DNA from: Deltaproteobacteria bacterium
Lineage (GTDB): Bacteria > Myxococcota > Kuafuiibacteriia > Kuafuiibacteriales > Kuafuiibacteriaceae
Direction: 5' to 3'
Assembly: GCA_016703535.1 (NCBI GenBank)
Contig: JADJBV010000001.1
Location: 4,206,001-4,270,000, forward strand
Length of the DNA stretch: 64,000 nt
The notes under the pieces are model-generated. The model was not told the origin of the DNA. It searched no databases and saw only the letters and a program-made list of their open reading frames with translations. A program made the translations under genes and the position numbers. Shown here piece by piece: positions 1-17,622 of the stretch. Each line of letters opens with the position of its first letter. Within the stretch, counting starts at the first letter, position 1.

Positions 1-214
1 CGACCGGGAGGCCCGCGTCGTCGAAGCCCGCGTCGGGCGGAGGCAGGCCGGAGTCGGCGTTGACGCCGCCATCGGTGTTGACGCCCGAGTCTTGGCTCAC
101 GCCCGAGTCGGCCGGAGTGTTCCCGCTGTCGGGCGGGTCGGTGGAGTCGTCGCTGCAGGCGAGGGGGAGGAGGAGGGCGGCGAAAAGGGGTGCCAGGAGG
201 TGATGGTGCGACAT
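1..214 (-). CDS. Lipoprotein with Asp-rich tether (partial)
   Basis: Only the first 71 codons are in the window; the gene runs off the left edge. The product starts with a short signal peptide (MSHHHLLAPLFAALLLPLAC) ending in a lipobox, so Cys20 should be lipidated and the protein anchored on the outer side of a membrane. After it comes a low-complexity tether rich in Asp, Ser, Gly and Pro with repeated DSG/DGG/DAG steps, the same design as four other lipoproteins in this window. The functional domain lies outside, so no function can be given. The hydrolase gene upstream on the same strand ends 56 bases before this start, so co-transcription is possible. The ATG at 214 is chosen because the signal peptide begins there. 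Confidence 0.8.
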   Translation of the reverse strand, partial: MSHHHLLAPLFAALLLPLACSDDSTDPPDSGNTPADSGVSQDSGVNTDGGVNADSGLPPPDAGFDDAGLPV

Positions 215-270
215 AGCGAAGCTCCTATAGCGGGTTCGGACGAGGGCGGTCCAGTTTGAGACCTCCGCTT

Positions 271-2202
271 CTACGGGCAGGGCGTGGCGATGGGCGCAGA
301 CGGCACGATGTGAGGGGCGCCACTGTTCGCCAAGCTCGCCAAGAAGCAGCGGTACTGGTGTTTTGGACCCTCGGTCTGGAACATCACCTCGTGGCCGTCT
401 TCAATCCCGTCTTCGGCGTGCTGCACCACCACCCGAGTGGTTCCACGGTTGTTCGAGATCGGGAGCTGGACCATGCCCCGCCCCATCCGCGGTAACAGCG
501 CCGGCAGGCTCGGCTCCAAGGCCGGCTCGGCCAAATCCAGGCCGTAGGAGAGGCTGAGGGTGTTGGCGATCGGCGGCAGGATGTACGTGTCAACGACCCC
601 TTGGAACATCAACAGGTGTTGCGGGGGCGGGTCGACCAAGAAGGTATGGCCCCAACGGGGCGTCGCGTAGACGCTGGGATCGGCGGGTTCGCCGGCCCAC
701 TCGAGGAGGTTGAGCACCGGATCGTGGGGCCCGAGGGAACGGCCTTGCTCCGAGTAGCCGATCAAGATCTCGGCGATCGGCCGCACCGGCAGAGGGCTCT
801 GCTTGTGGATCACGTTTTCGATCCAGCTGGCGCCCGCGCCGCTCAAGATGCCGGCTTGAAAGCGGGGCTGGATGGCCAAGGCGAGGGGGCCGATGGTCGC
901 CCCCATCGAGTGCCCCATCAACACCAGCGGCTCACCCAAGGTGGTGGTGCCGCAGGTGGTCGAGGTGACGGACACCAACGGGATCCAATCGGCCAACATC
1001 GCCAACTCCAGGGCGGACTGGCGGAGGTTGTCGCGCATGGCCAACAGGTTGGCGAAGTTGAAGATCAAGAACTGCTCGTCGGCGCCGGTCGGGTTGCGCA
1101 GCCCTCCGAGGGGTCCATCGACGCTGATCCCCGCCCACCCCACCGCCGCCAGGTCTTGCGCGGGCCCACTGCCCGGGGTGATCGGGGGCCCACCCGGCGT
1201 GGCCCGGCGTCCTCGATCGACCAAGGGACGATCACCGCCGCCGCCGGTGCGCACGAAGACCACCGTGGGCCGCGGGCCTCCGCCTCTCGGGGTGGTGACC
1301 ACCACCCTCGCCTCCTCGAGGCGTTGTTGCACGGGCCGGCCCCCTTCGATCTGCCACCCGCCCCCTTCCTTCGCGTACGGCGGATCACCGCTCTGAAAGA
1401 CGGGGATCTGGAGCGTGCCGTGAAAGACGCAGTAGCCGGGGAAGCTCTCGACCTCGGCCAACGTCTGCCCGCGCCCCAAACCGCTCACCAGTCGTGCGCC
1501 GGTGAAGGCCTCGAAGAGACCCCGCTCCGGATGACCGGTGCGAAAGACCGCCAGGCCCGCCACCTCGTCCAGGTCTTGGCCCCCCTCCGAGAGGATCTCC
1601 ACGGCCCGCAGGTACAACTCGGCCGCCTCGCCGGTGAGCCCGGCCGGGGCCTCGCCGTTCAAGAGTTGGCGCAGGCTCAAAGGCACGCCGAGGGGCGCGC
1701 CACTTGCGTCGTTGAAGCGACGTTCCACCACCAAGGCGTGGAGCCCGTCGGAGGCCAGGGGCCGTCCCTGGAGCGGCAGGATCGAGAGCAGGTGCGGCGC
1801 GCCGTGGGGCCCGCTGTCGTCGCTGGTCTCGATGGTCACCGGTACCGGCGGGTCCATGGGCGCGTCCAACTGCACCAGCCGCAAGCCAACGTCGGCGCCG
1901 ATCTCGAAGCGACGGGTGCCCAGGGGCCCGTCGGCGGAAAAGTAGATCGCCGAGGTCCGACCGAAGCCGTCCGCGTCTTTGGCGACGATTCGTCGCAAGC
2001 CTTCCACGAAGTCGTTCCGGGCCGGGTTGGGGAAGTCGAAGACCGCGACGGTGCCGTCTTCGCGGCGACGGTGTTCGCTAGGAAAGGGGGCGGCGTAGAA
2101 GCCGTCCTGGTCGAAGGCGAAGCCCAACTGGGTCCCGGGGATGGCCTCTTCGCTACACGCAGCGAACAGAGGCCAACACCACCACCAGGTTCGCCGCCCC
2201 AC
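271..2202 (-). CDS. Lipoprotein alpha/beta hydrolase
   Basis: A 643-residue secreted hydrolase. The GTG at 2202 is chosen because AAGGAG lies 7 bases upstream, it falls 4 bases after the kinase stop, and it yields a signal peptide with lipobox FAAC (Cys16). The nucleophile elbow GHSMGAT puts the catalytic Ser near residue 432; Asp in GVVDTYILP (about 538) and a His in DGHEVMF (about 604) or VQHAED (about 595) fit the triad. The 400 residues before the elbow are an unassigned N-terminal region. The fold is like esterases, lipases or peptidases; the substrate cannot be told. Being immediately downstream of a membrane Ser/Thr kinase, it is probably co-transcribed with it. The fold is clear, the role is not. 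Confidence 0.82.
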   Translation of the reverse strand: MGRRTWWWCWPLFAACSEEAIPGTQLGFAFDQDGFYAAPFPSEHRRREDGTVAVFDFPNPARNDFVEGLRRIVAKDADGFGRTSAIYFSADGPLGTRRFEIGADVGLRLVQLDAPMDPPVPVTIETSDDSGPHGAPHLLSILPLQGRPLASDGLHALVVERRFNDASGAPLGVPLSLRQLLNGEAPAGLTGEAAELYLRAVEILSEGGQDLDEVAGLAVFRTGHPERGLFEAFTGARLVSGLGRGQTLAEVESFPGYCVFHGTLQIPVFQSGDPPYAKEGGGWQIEGGRPVQQRLEEARVVVTTPRGGGPRPTVVFVRTGGGGDRPLVDRGRRATPGGPPITPGSGPAQDLAAVGWAGISVDGPLGGLRNPTGADEQFLIFNFANLLAMRDNLRQSALELAMLADWIPLVSVTSTTCGTTTLGEPLVLMGHSMGATIGPLALAIQPRFQAGILSGAGASWIENVIHKQSPLPVRPIAEILIGYSEQGRSLGPHDPVLNLLEWAGEPADPSVYATPRWGHTFLVDPPPQHLLMFQGVVDTYILPPIANTLSLSYGLDLAEPALEPSLPALLPRMGRGMVQLPISNNRGTTRVVVQHAEDGIEDGHEVMFQTEGPKHQYRCFLASLANSGAPHIVPSAPIATPCP

Positions 2203-2206
2203 CCGC

Positions 2207-4216
2207 TCACTCCTTGAGCGACTTGATCGCCACCGACAACAAGGTCTGCATGCAGGCCGAGGTGCGTTCAGTCTTGAAGAGCCCACCTCGGCGATCCAAC
2301 TCCCGCTGCAAAATCGGCAGGGCCCGGGTGTCTTCTAGGGCGACCAATCGCTCCACGTACCAGCGGCGGATGGTGCAGGTGTCGCTTTCGTTGCGGGTCA
2401 ACTCTCCCGAGAGGTAGTCGAAGCGGTCCAGGCTCTTGCTGGCGTTGATCCGCTCGAGCCCCTCGTAGGCCGAACGTCGCACGCTCGGTCGATGTCCCGA
2501 CAACGCCAACTCCCTGAGGACCTCCTGGGCGTCGTTGCCGGCGAGTTGGGTCATGCGGATCGCCAGGGCCTCGGCTTGGTTGGGGTTGGACTTGGCCAGG
2601 GCGTGCAGGTGCCGCAACAAGAGCGGTTCGGTCACCAGGTGGGGATCGGCCTCCAGGGCCTCGGTGTAGCGCTGCACCGCGGCTTGGCTGTCTTCTTCCA
2701 AAGCGGCCAAGTGGCCCGACAACAACATCACGCTCGGGACCTTGGGTTGTTCTTCCACCAAGGCCTGCACCAAGGGCCGGGCCTCGGCCAGGTTCCCCGC
2801 CGCCAACGCCCGTTCGGCTTTTTGAGCCGGCGTCTCCAGGAGGTATCGGAGGCCAAAACCCAAGACCACCACCGCCGCCGCTGAGGCCCAGACCCTGCGG
2901 TTGCGGATCCGGCGTTGCCAGATCCCGGTGGTGGAGGTGGTGTTGGAGCGAAGTTGGGTGGCGTCGATGGGCTGAACTTGCCCCGCCGGGCTGGCCATCG
3001 CCGCCGCCAAGCCGCCCCCTTCGGCGGGCACCAGGGGTTTGGTGGCGCCGATCCGACACTCCTCCAACGCCCGCACGAAAGCGGCCGCGTCCGAGTAGCG
3101 ATCGTTCGGCATCTTGGCCAAGGCCCGAAACACCACCTTCTGCAGGTGTTCAACGTCAATGCCTGGGGTCTTGGGCAGGTCCAGCGGCGGGGGCGCGTGG
3201 GAGACCTGCTTCGACATGATCTCCACCACCGTCTCGCCGGTGAAGAGCGGCCGACCGGCCAACAACTCGTAGAGGATCACTCCGACGGCGTAGAGATCGC
3301 TGCGCGCGTCCACGGTTTCGGCGGTCACCTGTTCCGGTGACATGTAGCGGGGCGTGCCAAAGACCATGCCCTCCCTGGTCAACGGCGTCTCACCGGCCGG
3401 CGCGTCCCGGAGTTTGGCCAGGCCAAAGTCGAGCAACTTCAGGCCGGTGTTGGTCAAGATGGCGTTGTCGGGCTTCACGTCCCGATGCACCACCCCTTGA
3501 GCGTGGGCGTGCTGCAGCGCCAGGAGCAGCTGGGCCACCAACTCCAGCGCCCGCTCCGGCGCCACCTTGCCCCGGCCCAAGATCGCCGAAAGCCGCTCGC
3601 CCTCGACGAACTCCATCACCATAAAGGGGTGGCCTTCGGTGGTGCGGCCAAAGTCGGTCACCCGCACGATGTTGGGATGGTCGAGCTGGGCCGCGGTCCG
3701 GGCCTCTCGCTGAAAGCGGGCCTCGAACTGGGTCTGGGAGGCGATCTCTTCGTGGAGGACCTTGAGGGCCATCCGCCGATTCAACTCCAGGTGTTCGACC
3801 TCGTAGACCGCGCCGGTCGCACCTTCACCGAGCCGGTTTTTGACTCGATAACGCCCGTCCAAGACCTCGGGCACGGGGACCGGCGCCCCGGATGGGGGTC
3901 GGGAGCGAGGTGGAGGTGGGCTGGGCGGCGGCGCCGAGGCCAAAGCGGCCCGGCCCCCGCTGCTGGCCGAGCTCATGGTGGCGTCGGTGCCGGTGCTGGT
4001 GCCTTTGGTGCTGTCGGCGAGGGCCGGGCCGTCGGGCCCCGGGGACGGTGAAGCGTCGCCCCCAGCGCTGACGCTGACCTGGGGCGGCTGCGGGTGCCCG
4101 GGGGCTCCCTCGGCGCCTTGGTTCACCGGGACCGCGGTCGCGTCGATCCCCGGCGCGGCCGAAGTTGCCCCCTCGGCGACGTTTGTCTGGCCCGTCCCGT
4201 CCTCCGGCTCCGCCAT
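2207..4216 (-). CDS. Membrane Ser/Thr protein kinase with TPR-like tail
   Basis: A 669-residue Hanks-type kinase. Residues 1-118 are a disordered Pro/Ser/Gly/Ala-rich lead. The kinase domain (about 120-390) has the Gly loop GEGATGAVYE, the ATP-binding lysine in ALKVL (K152), the catalytic loop HRDVKPDN (D246), DFGLA (D263) and the activation-segment GTPRYMSPEQ; all catalytic residues are present, so it should be active. One membrane segment (about 442-460) follows, then a helical extracytoplasmic part (about 464-669) with TPR-like repeats, presumably the sensor. This is the usual Pkn layout of Myxococcota. It is followed 4 bases later by a lipoprotein hydrolase. The target is unknown. Confidence 0.95.
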   Translation of the reverse strand: MAEPEDGTGQTNVAEGATSAAPGIDATAVPVNQGAEGAPGHPQPPQVSVSAGGDASPSPGPDGPALADSTKGTSTGTDATMSSASSGGRAALASAPPPSPPPPRSRPPSGAPVPVPEVLDGRYRVKNRLGEGATGAVYEVEHLELNRRMALKVLHEEIASQTQFEARFQREARTAAQLDHPNIVRVTDFGRTTEGHPFMVMEFVEGERLSAILGRGKVAPERALELVAQLLLALQHAHAQGVVHRDVKPDNAILTNTGLKLLDFGLAKLRDAPAGETPLTREGMVFGTPRYMSPEQVTAETVDARSDLYAVGVILYELLAGRPLFTGETVVEIMSKQVSHAPPPLDLPKTPGIDVEHLQKVVFRALAKMPNDRYSDAAAFVRALEECRIGATKPLVPAEGGGLAAAMASPAGQVQPIDATQLRSNTTSTTGIWQRRIRNRRVWASAAAVVVLGFGLRYLLETPAQKAERALAAGNLAEARPLVQALVEEQPKVPSVMLLSGHLAALEEDSQAAVQRYTEALEADPHLVTEPLLLRHLHALAKSNPNQAEALAIRMTQLAGNDAQEVLRELALSGHRPSVRRSAYEGLERINASKSLDRFDYLSGELTRNESDTCTIRRWYVERLVALEDTRALPILQRELDRRGGLFKTERTSACMQTLLSVAIKSLKE

Positions 4217-4518
4217 GGCGAGGGCAGCCTAATGCCACCCTGGGCTGTGCACCAGCCGGGTCGGGAAAAACCAAGCCGCCCCACCATCGGGCCCGAGGTG
4301 GGCCCAAAGCGCAAGACAACTTGCATTTGGACGGTCCGAATCGTGGAACATTCCGCCAGGACCGTAAAAACCGGGGCGAGGAAGGATGCTGTTCGTGGAA
4401 CATCGACCCCCTGGTGAGGGGCGAGGGCCACTCTCGAGGGGCGGTTTGGGGTGCAGAGGGGGGGCGCAGCGAGGCGGTGGGGCCGGGCCCGCAGACCCGA
4501 CCCCCTGAGGTGAGAGGC
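4217..4518. other. Intergenic spacer rpoC/kinase
   Basis: A 302-base spacer between the rpoC stop and the kinase start, both on the minus strand. It should hold the rpoC terminator and the kinase promoter, but no hairpin with a U-tract and no convincing -35/-10 pair was found. Its one clear feature is a copy of the window-wide 14-bp palindrome at 4311-4324. Confidence 0.6.
4311..4324 (+). repeat. Polar palindrome copy 1
   Basis: GCAAGACAACTTGC. Inverted GCAAG/CTTGC arms with spacer ACAA; intergenic, upstream of the kinase gene. One of nine copies of the motif in the window. Confidence 0.85.
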
Positions 4519-8751
<4,233 letters not shown>

Positions 8752-8766
8752 GTTGTCTCCTTAAGA

Positions 8767-8791
8767 GAGGGCCCCGAATCGGGGCCCCTCT
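8767..8791 (-). other. GC-rich hairpin in the rpoB-rpoC junction
   Basis: GAGGGCCCCG-AAT-CGGGGCCCCTC folds into a near-perfect stem (one bulged C) just after the rpoB stop and before the rpoC Shine-Dalgarno. There is no U-tract, so it is more likely an mRNA processing or stability element than a terminator. Confidence 0.5.
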
Positions 8792-8795
8792 GCCC

Positions 8796-13046
<4,251 letters not shown>

Positions 13047-13181
13047 CGGCTTTCTTGCTCCAGCTCGGGCCCATATTGCCGGGCCCGTGGCAAAACACCC
13101 TTACCGACAAAACGACCGACTGGCGCACCGACCCCAAGGGCACATGCGTCGAACGGACGGATAGACGGGAAGGTGGGGTGG

Positions 13182-13210
13182 GACATCCTTTCGCCCACGA
13201 CCGAAGTCAA
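13182..13210 (-). promoter_or_regulatory. Candidate rpoBC promoter
   Basis: On the minus strand TTGACT is followed after 17 bases by GATGTC, about 136 bases before the rpoB start. The -35 is good and the -10 is weak. It is proposed because rpoB is cut off from the ribosomal operon, whose last gene ends in a terminator. Confidence 0.3.
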
Positions 13211-13301
13211 GCGGGAAAGTGACGTGGGTGGCTTGGTAAGTGGTTTCCCGAGGTGTAAACCAGCCTGGGCAGGGCCTCGAGGCTGGGGTAAAGACGGGGC
13301 G

Positions 13302-13811
13302 ATGTCGGAATTTGGGTCCCGGATCCTGGGTTTGGCTCTCATTTTGGGTTTGGTCGCCTGCGGTGGCAGTCGCGACCGGACCGCCTCCTCCAACCCCCGA
13401 GACGTCGGTCCGCGGGTGGACGCAGGCGTCGGAGTGGACGTCGGCGTTGGCGACAGCGGCCCGCTCCCCGATGGAGGTCCACTCCCCGACGGCGCGATCG
13501 ATGACGCGAGCGCGCCGGGTGACGGTGCGGTCAGCGACAGCGGCGTGGGCCCGGCGCCCGACGCCGGTGGTGGCGACGCGGGTTGCCTCACCTTCTCTCA
13601 AGCGAGCCAGATTTGCGGTTTCGCCGCGCCCGACACGGTGTGCAACTTCGCCGTCAGCTGCGGGCTCTCGGACAACTTGAGTCAGTGCCGGATCAACTGC
13701 GAGATGGGCGCGACCGTCACCTGCTACACGCCAGCGACGGTGGCCTGTGTCGCCAGTGCGCTGCAGATCAGCGACTGCACCAACCTGGGGACCTGCGGCG
13801 TCATCTGGTGA
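13302..13811 (+). CDS. Small Cys-rich lipoprotein with Asp/Gly tether
   Basis: A 169-residue lipoprotein encoded divergently from rpoB. The signal peptide runs MSEFGSRILGLALILGLVAC with lipobox LVAC (Cys20). Residues about 25-95 are a low-complexity Asp/Gly/Val/Pro tether (VDAGVGVDVGVGDSG...), then a compact C-terminal domain of about 75 residues with ten cysteines (CLTF, QICG, TVCN, VSCG, SQCR, INCE, VTCY, VACV, SDCT, GTCG) that probably form disulfides. I do not recognise the domain. The ATG at 13302 is set by the signal peptide. A GC hairpin with a T-rich tail follows the stop. Confidence 0.85.
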   Translation: MSEFGSRILGLALILGLVACGGSRDRTASSNPRDVGPRVDAGVGVDVGVGDSGPLPDGGPLPDGAIDDASAPGDGAVSDSGVGPAPDAGGGDAGCLTFSQASQICGFAAPDTVCNFAVSCGLSDNLSQCRINCEMGATVTCYTPATVACVASALQISDCTNLGTCGVIW

Positions 13812-13815
13812 CAAG

Positions 13816-13840
13816 GCGCGGGTCCCCGCGCTTTTCGTTT
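13816..13840 (+). terminator. Intrinsic terminator after the lipoprotein gene
   Basis: GCGCGG-GTCC-CCGCGC stem followed by TTTTCGTTT, 5 bases after the TGA at 13811. Confidence 0.7.
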
Positions 13841-13893
13841 CGTTGGCCGCCCCACCCTTGCCAAGCGCCACGCCGCTGACGATTGATCGGGTG

Positions 13894-14418
13894 ATGGCCG
13901 ACGCGCCGAATGATCCGATCACCCTCGAGAAGATCGGCGTCAGCCTTCACAAGGTTGGCGTCATCCTCGAAGACCTCCAGTCCAAGGTCCAGCTCTTGGG
14001 CGAGGCGGTGGTGTTGAGCCGAGAGCAGATCTTGGCCACCATCGAGGATCGTTTTCAGCGGATCGAGCGTCGGCTCGACGTCCTGGAAGCCGCGGTCAGC
14101 AAAAACAGCGCCGACATCCTGATGCTCAAACAAGCGATGCAGGAGCTCCAGGTCCAGACCATCGCCAACACCAAAGCGATCGAGCAAAACTCCGAGGACA
14201 TCCGGAAGAACTCCGAGGACATCCGGAAGAACTCCGAGGACATCCGGAAGAACTCCGAGGACATCCGGAAGAACTCCGAGGACATTGCCCGGCACACCCG
14301 GGAACTGGCGGCGCTCCGGGAGCAGCTCGCGGTCATCGATCGCCGTCAGGACCTGGAGTACCAAGCCCTGAACGAGCGGGTCACGGCCCTCGAGCAGGAG
14401 GTCTTGGGTTCGGGCTGA
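13894..14418 (+). CDS. Coiled-coil protein with perfect heptad repeats
   Basis: A 174-residue protein that is almost entirely coiled coil; no signal peptide, so probably cytoplasmic. The centre (about residues 99-131) consists of NSEDIRK repeated four times and a fifth partial copy NSEDI, identical at DNA level as a 21-bp tandem repeat. Because the unit is exactly one heptad, copies can be gained or lost without breaking frame or coiled-coil register. N-terminal sequence (EKIGVSLHKVGVILEDLQSK) and the C-terminal part (RRQDLEYQALNERVTALEQE) are also heptad-like, reminiscent of small DUF-type coiled coils near phage or motility genes, but no family was recognised. The ATG at 13894 is taken because an upstream extension has no coding look. 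Confidence 0.82.
   Translation: MADAPNDPITLEKIGVSLHKVGVILEDLQSKVQLLGEAVVLSREQILATIEDRFQRIERRLDVLEAAVSKNSADILMLKQAMQELQVQTIANTKAIEQNSEDIRKNSEDIRKNSEDIRKNSEDIRKNSEDIARHTRELAALREQLAVIDRRQDLEYQALNERVTALEQEVLGSG
14188..14286 (+). repeat. 21-bp in-frame tandem repeat
   Basis: Four exact copies of a 21-bp unit starting AACTCCGAGGAC (14188, 14209, 14230, 14251) and a partial fifth at 14272. Encodes the heptad NSEDIRK. Confidence 0.97.
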
Positions 14419-14444
14419 GCGCCCGTCAGCCAAAAAGCTGGGCC

Positions 14445-17429
14445 TCACAACTCGAAGGGAAATGAACCCCGGGCTTCGAGCGAAAGGCCGTAGGTGGTCG
14501 AGGCCCGCACTTGATCGTTGGACTCGACCCGGCCCTGGAAACCGAAGATCTGGAGGAAGGCCCCGACGTCGAGGTTGTGGGCCAAGGGCACCGCCAAGCG
14601 GTTCTCGAGACGCACCTTGAACCGAAGTTGGGTGGCGTCGTCCGCGGCGTTGGGCCAAAACCAGATCGCCTCGAGATCGCTGGTGAAGCGTAAGGGATCG
14701 AGCAGATCCAAGGAGAGCAGTGCATCGGCGCGGGCCCCGAACTGGGTCGGGCGATCGAGCCGGGAGAGATCTCGAAGCGCAAAGCCACCCAAACGAAAGC
14801 GCCGAAAGCCGGTCGGGGTGGCCGCCAAGCCCAAGATCAAGCTGAGGTCGGCCTGCCGAGGGAGCTCGCCGGCTTCACCGACGATCGGCGTAAACTCGCT
14901 GTCAAAGAGCACCTCCAGGTAGGGGCGCGGCGAAAAGATCTGGGGCGCAAACGCCAATGCGGGGAAGGAGCCCGAAGCCGAGACCCGCAGGTCGTCCTCC
15001 AGCTCTTGGTCGTCGGCGTTGGTCAAAAACAAGGTGTGGTAGCGAGCGCGCAGGCGCAGATCGGCCGCCACCAGCGACCCGGCGTACAGGCCGTTGGCGT
15101 CGACCGCGATCCCCAAGCTCGAGGAGGAGGGGTTGGTGGCCAAGGTCTCGGAGACCGCCGCAAACGCAGGATCGTCGGCTCCCTCGAAGGACTCGAACTG
15201 GAGCGCGACCCGCTCGAACACCAAGGACCAAAAGGAGACCGGCGCCTTCGCCGAGTCGGCGAGGAAAGGCTCCACGGCCACCAAACCGTGGGTGTCCCGC
15301 TCGTCTCGCAGCTGATCGAGCACCGCCTTCTTCAGCGAAAGCGGGCGCCCCTTTTCGCTGAGCACCGGCTCTGGCCCGGCCCCGAAGATCCGTCGGCCCC
15401 GGACCCGCGAAAACGCGTCGCTGAGGCCCAACATCAGGGCCCGATCGGTGGTGACCACCCGATAACTTCGGGCCTTGTCGAGCCTGGTGCCGCGGACGTA
15501 GGGCGAGGCCGTCCCCAGCTCAGCGCCGCAGGCCGTGGCGATCGCCGGGGCCTTGGCCTTCTCCAAGATCGGCCCCAACTCCACCCCGTCGAGTTCGTCT
15601 TTCACCAAACGATCGAGGACCGCCAGACGATCGGCGACCACCACCTCGGTCAAGGGGCCTGGGAGCCAATCAATCTCGGGCAGCGAGGGCAAAAGCACCA
15701 CGTCGGCCGAGGTCCGGCGGCGCACCACCTCACAGACCAAACGGCGCCACTCTTCGTTGGTCAAACCGTCCAGCGGTGCCCCCAGTTTGGGCGCGAGCAA
15801 CGCCTCGTCGAGGCGGGGCAACACCCGGGCGCGGGACCGGGTCAAGACCTCCACCACCCGCTCGTCCGGTTGGAGATCTTCGGTGGTGGCGAGGAAGCGG
15901 ACCCTGACGCCCACCAACCGGAGGCGGCCTTCGGTGCGACGAAAACTCAGCTCCGCTCGGCTGAGATCCTGCAGCGGCAAGGTCAAGGGCGAAACGGTCC
16001 GGGGCCCCTCGGGCCCCAGGTCGACCTCCAAGCCGTCCAAGCCGGCGCTCAACCCAAAACTGTCACCGATCAACAGATCGATGCCGGTCAACTCCTGGCG
16101 CAGCCGCAAAAGGAGGGGCGGCGACGCATGGGTCAACACCACGATCAGATCGGGCGGCACCGGCAAAAGGGCCAGGGCCCGGAGCTCCTCTTCGATCGCC
16201 TGCACGGGATCGACCAAGGTCACGCCGCTTTCGACGAGGGCCGGCGCCCGCTCCAAGATCGCCGGATCGATCACGCCCAAAAACGCGATCTGGAGCGGTC
16301 CACCGGGCAAGACCACCTGGTGGAGTCGAAAGCTGGGCAGGCGAAGTTCAGGCGAGGCCGCCCTCCAGTTGGTGGCAACGTACGGCAGCGCCCGCCCCAT
16401 CAGCTCCTTTTGAAAGCGCAAGGGGCCCGCCACCAACTCGGTGGGGCCCGGGACCAGGGCCGCTGGCCCCAAGCGATCCAACATCTCGTAGGCGAGTGGT
16501 CGTTGATCGGAGAGCAGGCTGTCGCCGATCCGGGCCGAGCCGTCGACGAAGGAGCCGGTGTCGACGAAGAGCGAACGTTGTCGATCTTGGGTCAAGAGAT
16601 CCAGCAGCCGAAAGCGGCGGGCGCCTTCGTTGCTGGGGATGCCGATGAGGTCGACGCTCGCGGGGACACCTTCGTAGTTGAGCTGGACCGCGATGCCCCG
16701 CCGAAATTCGAAGCGCGCCAGATCCCATTGGGGAGGGACAAAAACCTCGTCGGGCGGGGAGTACAAGATCGCCTCCCGGCCCCGATCGTTCCAGCAGTAT
16801 CGGAGCGCGAAGGGCCGATGGGGGCGAGCCCGGGAGATCTCACGGAGCCAATCCGGGAGGGCATCGAGTTTGGGCGCGAGTCCCTCTAACCGGAAGAGCA
16901 GTCGAGTGGAGCGGCTCCGGACCGACCAGGCCCCAAGATCCGGCCCACACTCGATCTTCGAGCCGTCGAGGAAGTCGACCACCGAACGGACGCTGCGATC
17001 CGGCGTAAGGAGCGTAAAGCCCCCCTGCACCAAGACCCCGTGGAAGATCCGGGCGTCTTCAATCTGCCCGACGTTGCCCAAGGCGCTCTCCAGCTCGGCC
17101 ACCAGGTCGAAGCTGTAGCGCTCCAGGCTGATGCCGCCGGAACCACCGCTGTAGATCAAGGAGAGCTCGACCTCGTCCGGGGGAGGTGGGGGTGGAGGTC
17201 GCACATCCCGCAGGCCCCCCAACACCTCCCGCCCCTCGACGGACAAGGCCGAGGTCGCGGTGCTGGAGGTTAAGCTGCGCCCCACGGAGGAGAGGGCGTC
17301 GAGGACTTCTTCGATGTCCAAGCTGCTGCTCGAGGACTCGACCGGCCCGGGGGCTTGGGCCGCGGCGGCCTCCAGGCCAAAGCCGCTGGCCAGGACCAGC
17401 GCCAAGAGGTGGGTGAACCGGCAAGGCAC
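14445..17429 (-). CDS. 5'-nucleotidase-like protein with C-terminal barrel-like region
   Basis: A 994-residue exported protein. The GTG at 17429 is chosen because it begins a signal peptide (VPCRFTHLLALVLASGFG, cleavage near AAAQA). A Ser-rich segment and a seven-Pro run follow. The middle resembles UshA/5'-nucleotidase-type metallophosphoesterases: LFVDTGSFVDG, LVPGPTELVAG in place of GNHE, IAFLGVIDP, VVLTHAS and LLIGDSFG, then a nucleotidase C-domain-like stretch. Several metal ligands (GD, GNHE, GHxH) are missing or changed, so catalysis is doubtful. The last 250 residues have alternating hydrophobic strands (LVAADLRLRARYHTLFLT, AALLSLDLLDPLRF) and end in FPFEL, like an outer-membrane beta-barrel with a terminal aromatic/hydrophobic residue. 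The fusion is unusual; function unknown. Confidence 0.72.
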   Translation of the reverse strand: MPCRFTHLLALVLASGFGLEAAAAQAPGPVESSSSSLDIEEVLDALSSVGRSLTSSTATSALSVEGREVLGGLRDVRPPPPPPPDEVELSLIYSGGSGGISLERYSFDLVAELESALGNVGQIEDARIFHGVLVQGGFTLLTPDRSVRSVVDFLDGSKIECGPDLGAWSVRSRSTRLLFRLEGLAPKLDALPDWLREISRARPHRPFALRYCWNDRGREAILYSPPDEVFVPPQWDLARFEFRRGIAVQLNYEGVPASVDLIGIPSNEGARRFRLLDLLTQDRQRSLFVDTGSFVDGSARIGDSLLSDQRPLAYEMLDRLGPAALVPGPTELVAGPLRFQKELMGRALPYVATNWRAASPELRLPSFRLHQVVLPGGPLQIAFLGVIDPAILERAPALVESGVTLVDPVQAIEEELRALALLPVPPDLIVVLTHASPPLLLRLRQELTGIDLLIGDSFGLSAGLDGLEVDLGPEGPRTVSPLTLPLQDLSRAELSFRRTEGRLRLVGVRVRFLATTEDLQPDERVVEVLTRSRARVLPRLDEALLAPKLGAPLDGLTNEEWRRLVCEVVRRRTSADVVLLPSLPEIDWLPGPLTEVVVADRLAVLDRLVKDELDGVELGPILEKAKAPAIATACGAELGTASPYVRGTRLDKARSYRVVTTDRALMLGLSDAFSRVRGRRIFGAGPEPVLSEKGRPLSLKKAVLDQLRDERDTHGLVAVEPFLADSAKAPVSFWSLVFERVALQFESFEGADDPAFAAVSETLATNPSSSSLGIAVDANGLYAGSLVAADLRLRARYHTLFLTNADDQELEDDLRVSASGSFPALAFAPQIFSPRPYLEVLFDSEFTPIVGEAGELPRQADLSLILGLAATPTGFRRFRLGGFALRDLSRLDRPTQFGARADALLSLDLLDPLRFTSDLEAIWFWPNAADDATQLRFKVRLENRLAVPLAHNLDVGAFLQIFGFQGRVESNDQVRASTTYGLSLEARGSFPFEL

Positions 17430-17622
17430 CGCGGGGCCCAAGGTGCCGTCCCCGGGCCTCTCGGGCAACCTTCCTGAATCCCTCGACGAAGTCCGTCGCG
17501 GGGGGCTGGGCGCCAAAGCACCGTGGTCTTTTGGCCCGATCCCGGGGGGCCGGCCGGTGTTCGGGCCCCCCCACCCCCGCCCAGCCGCTCCGCGGAGGCA
17601 CTCGAGGAGGGCAAGATCTCGT

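Noticed and set aside
8767..8791. rpoB-rpoC hairpin as terminator
   Set aside because: No U-tract, and rpoC would be cut off; kept only as an mRNA structure.
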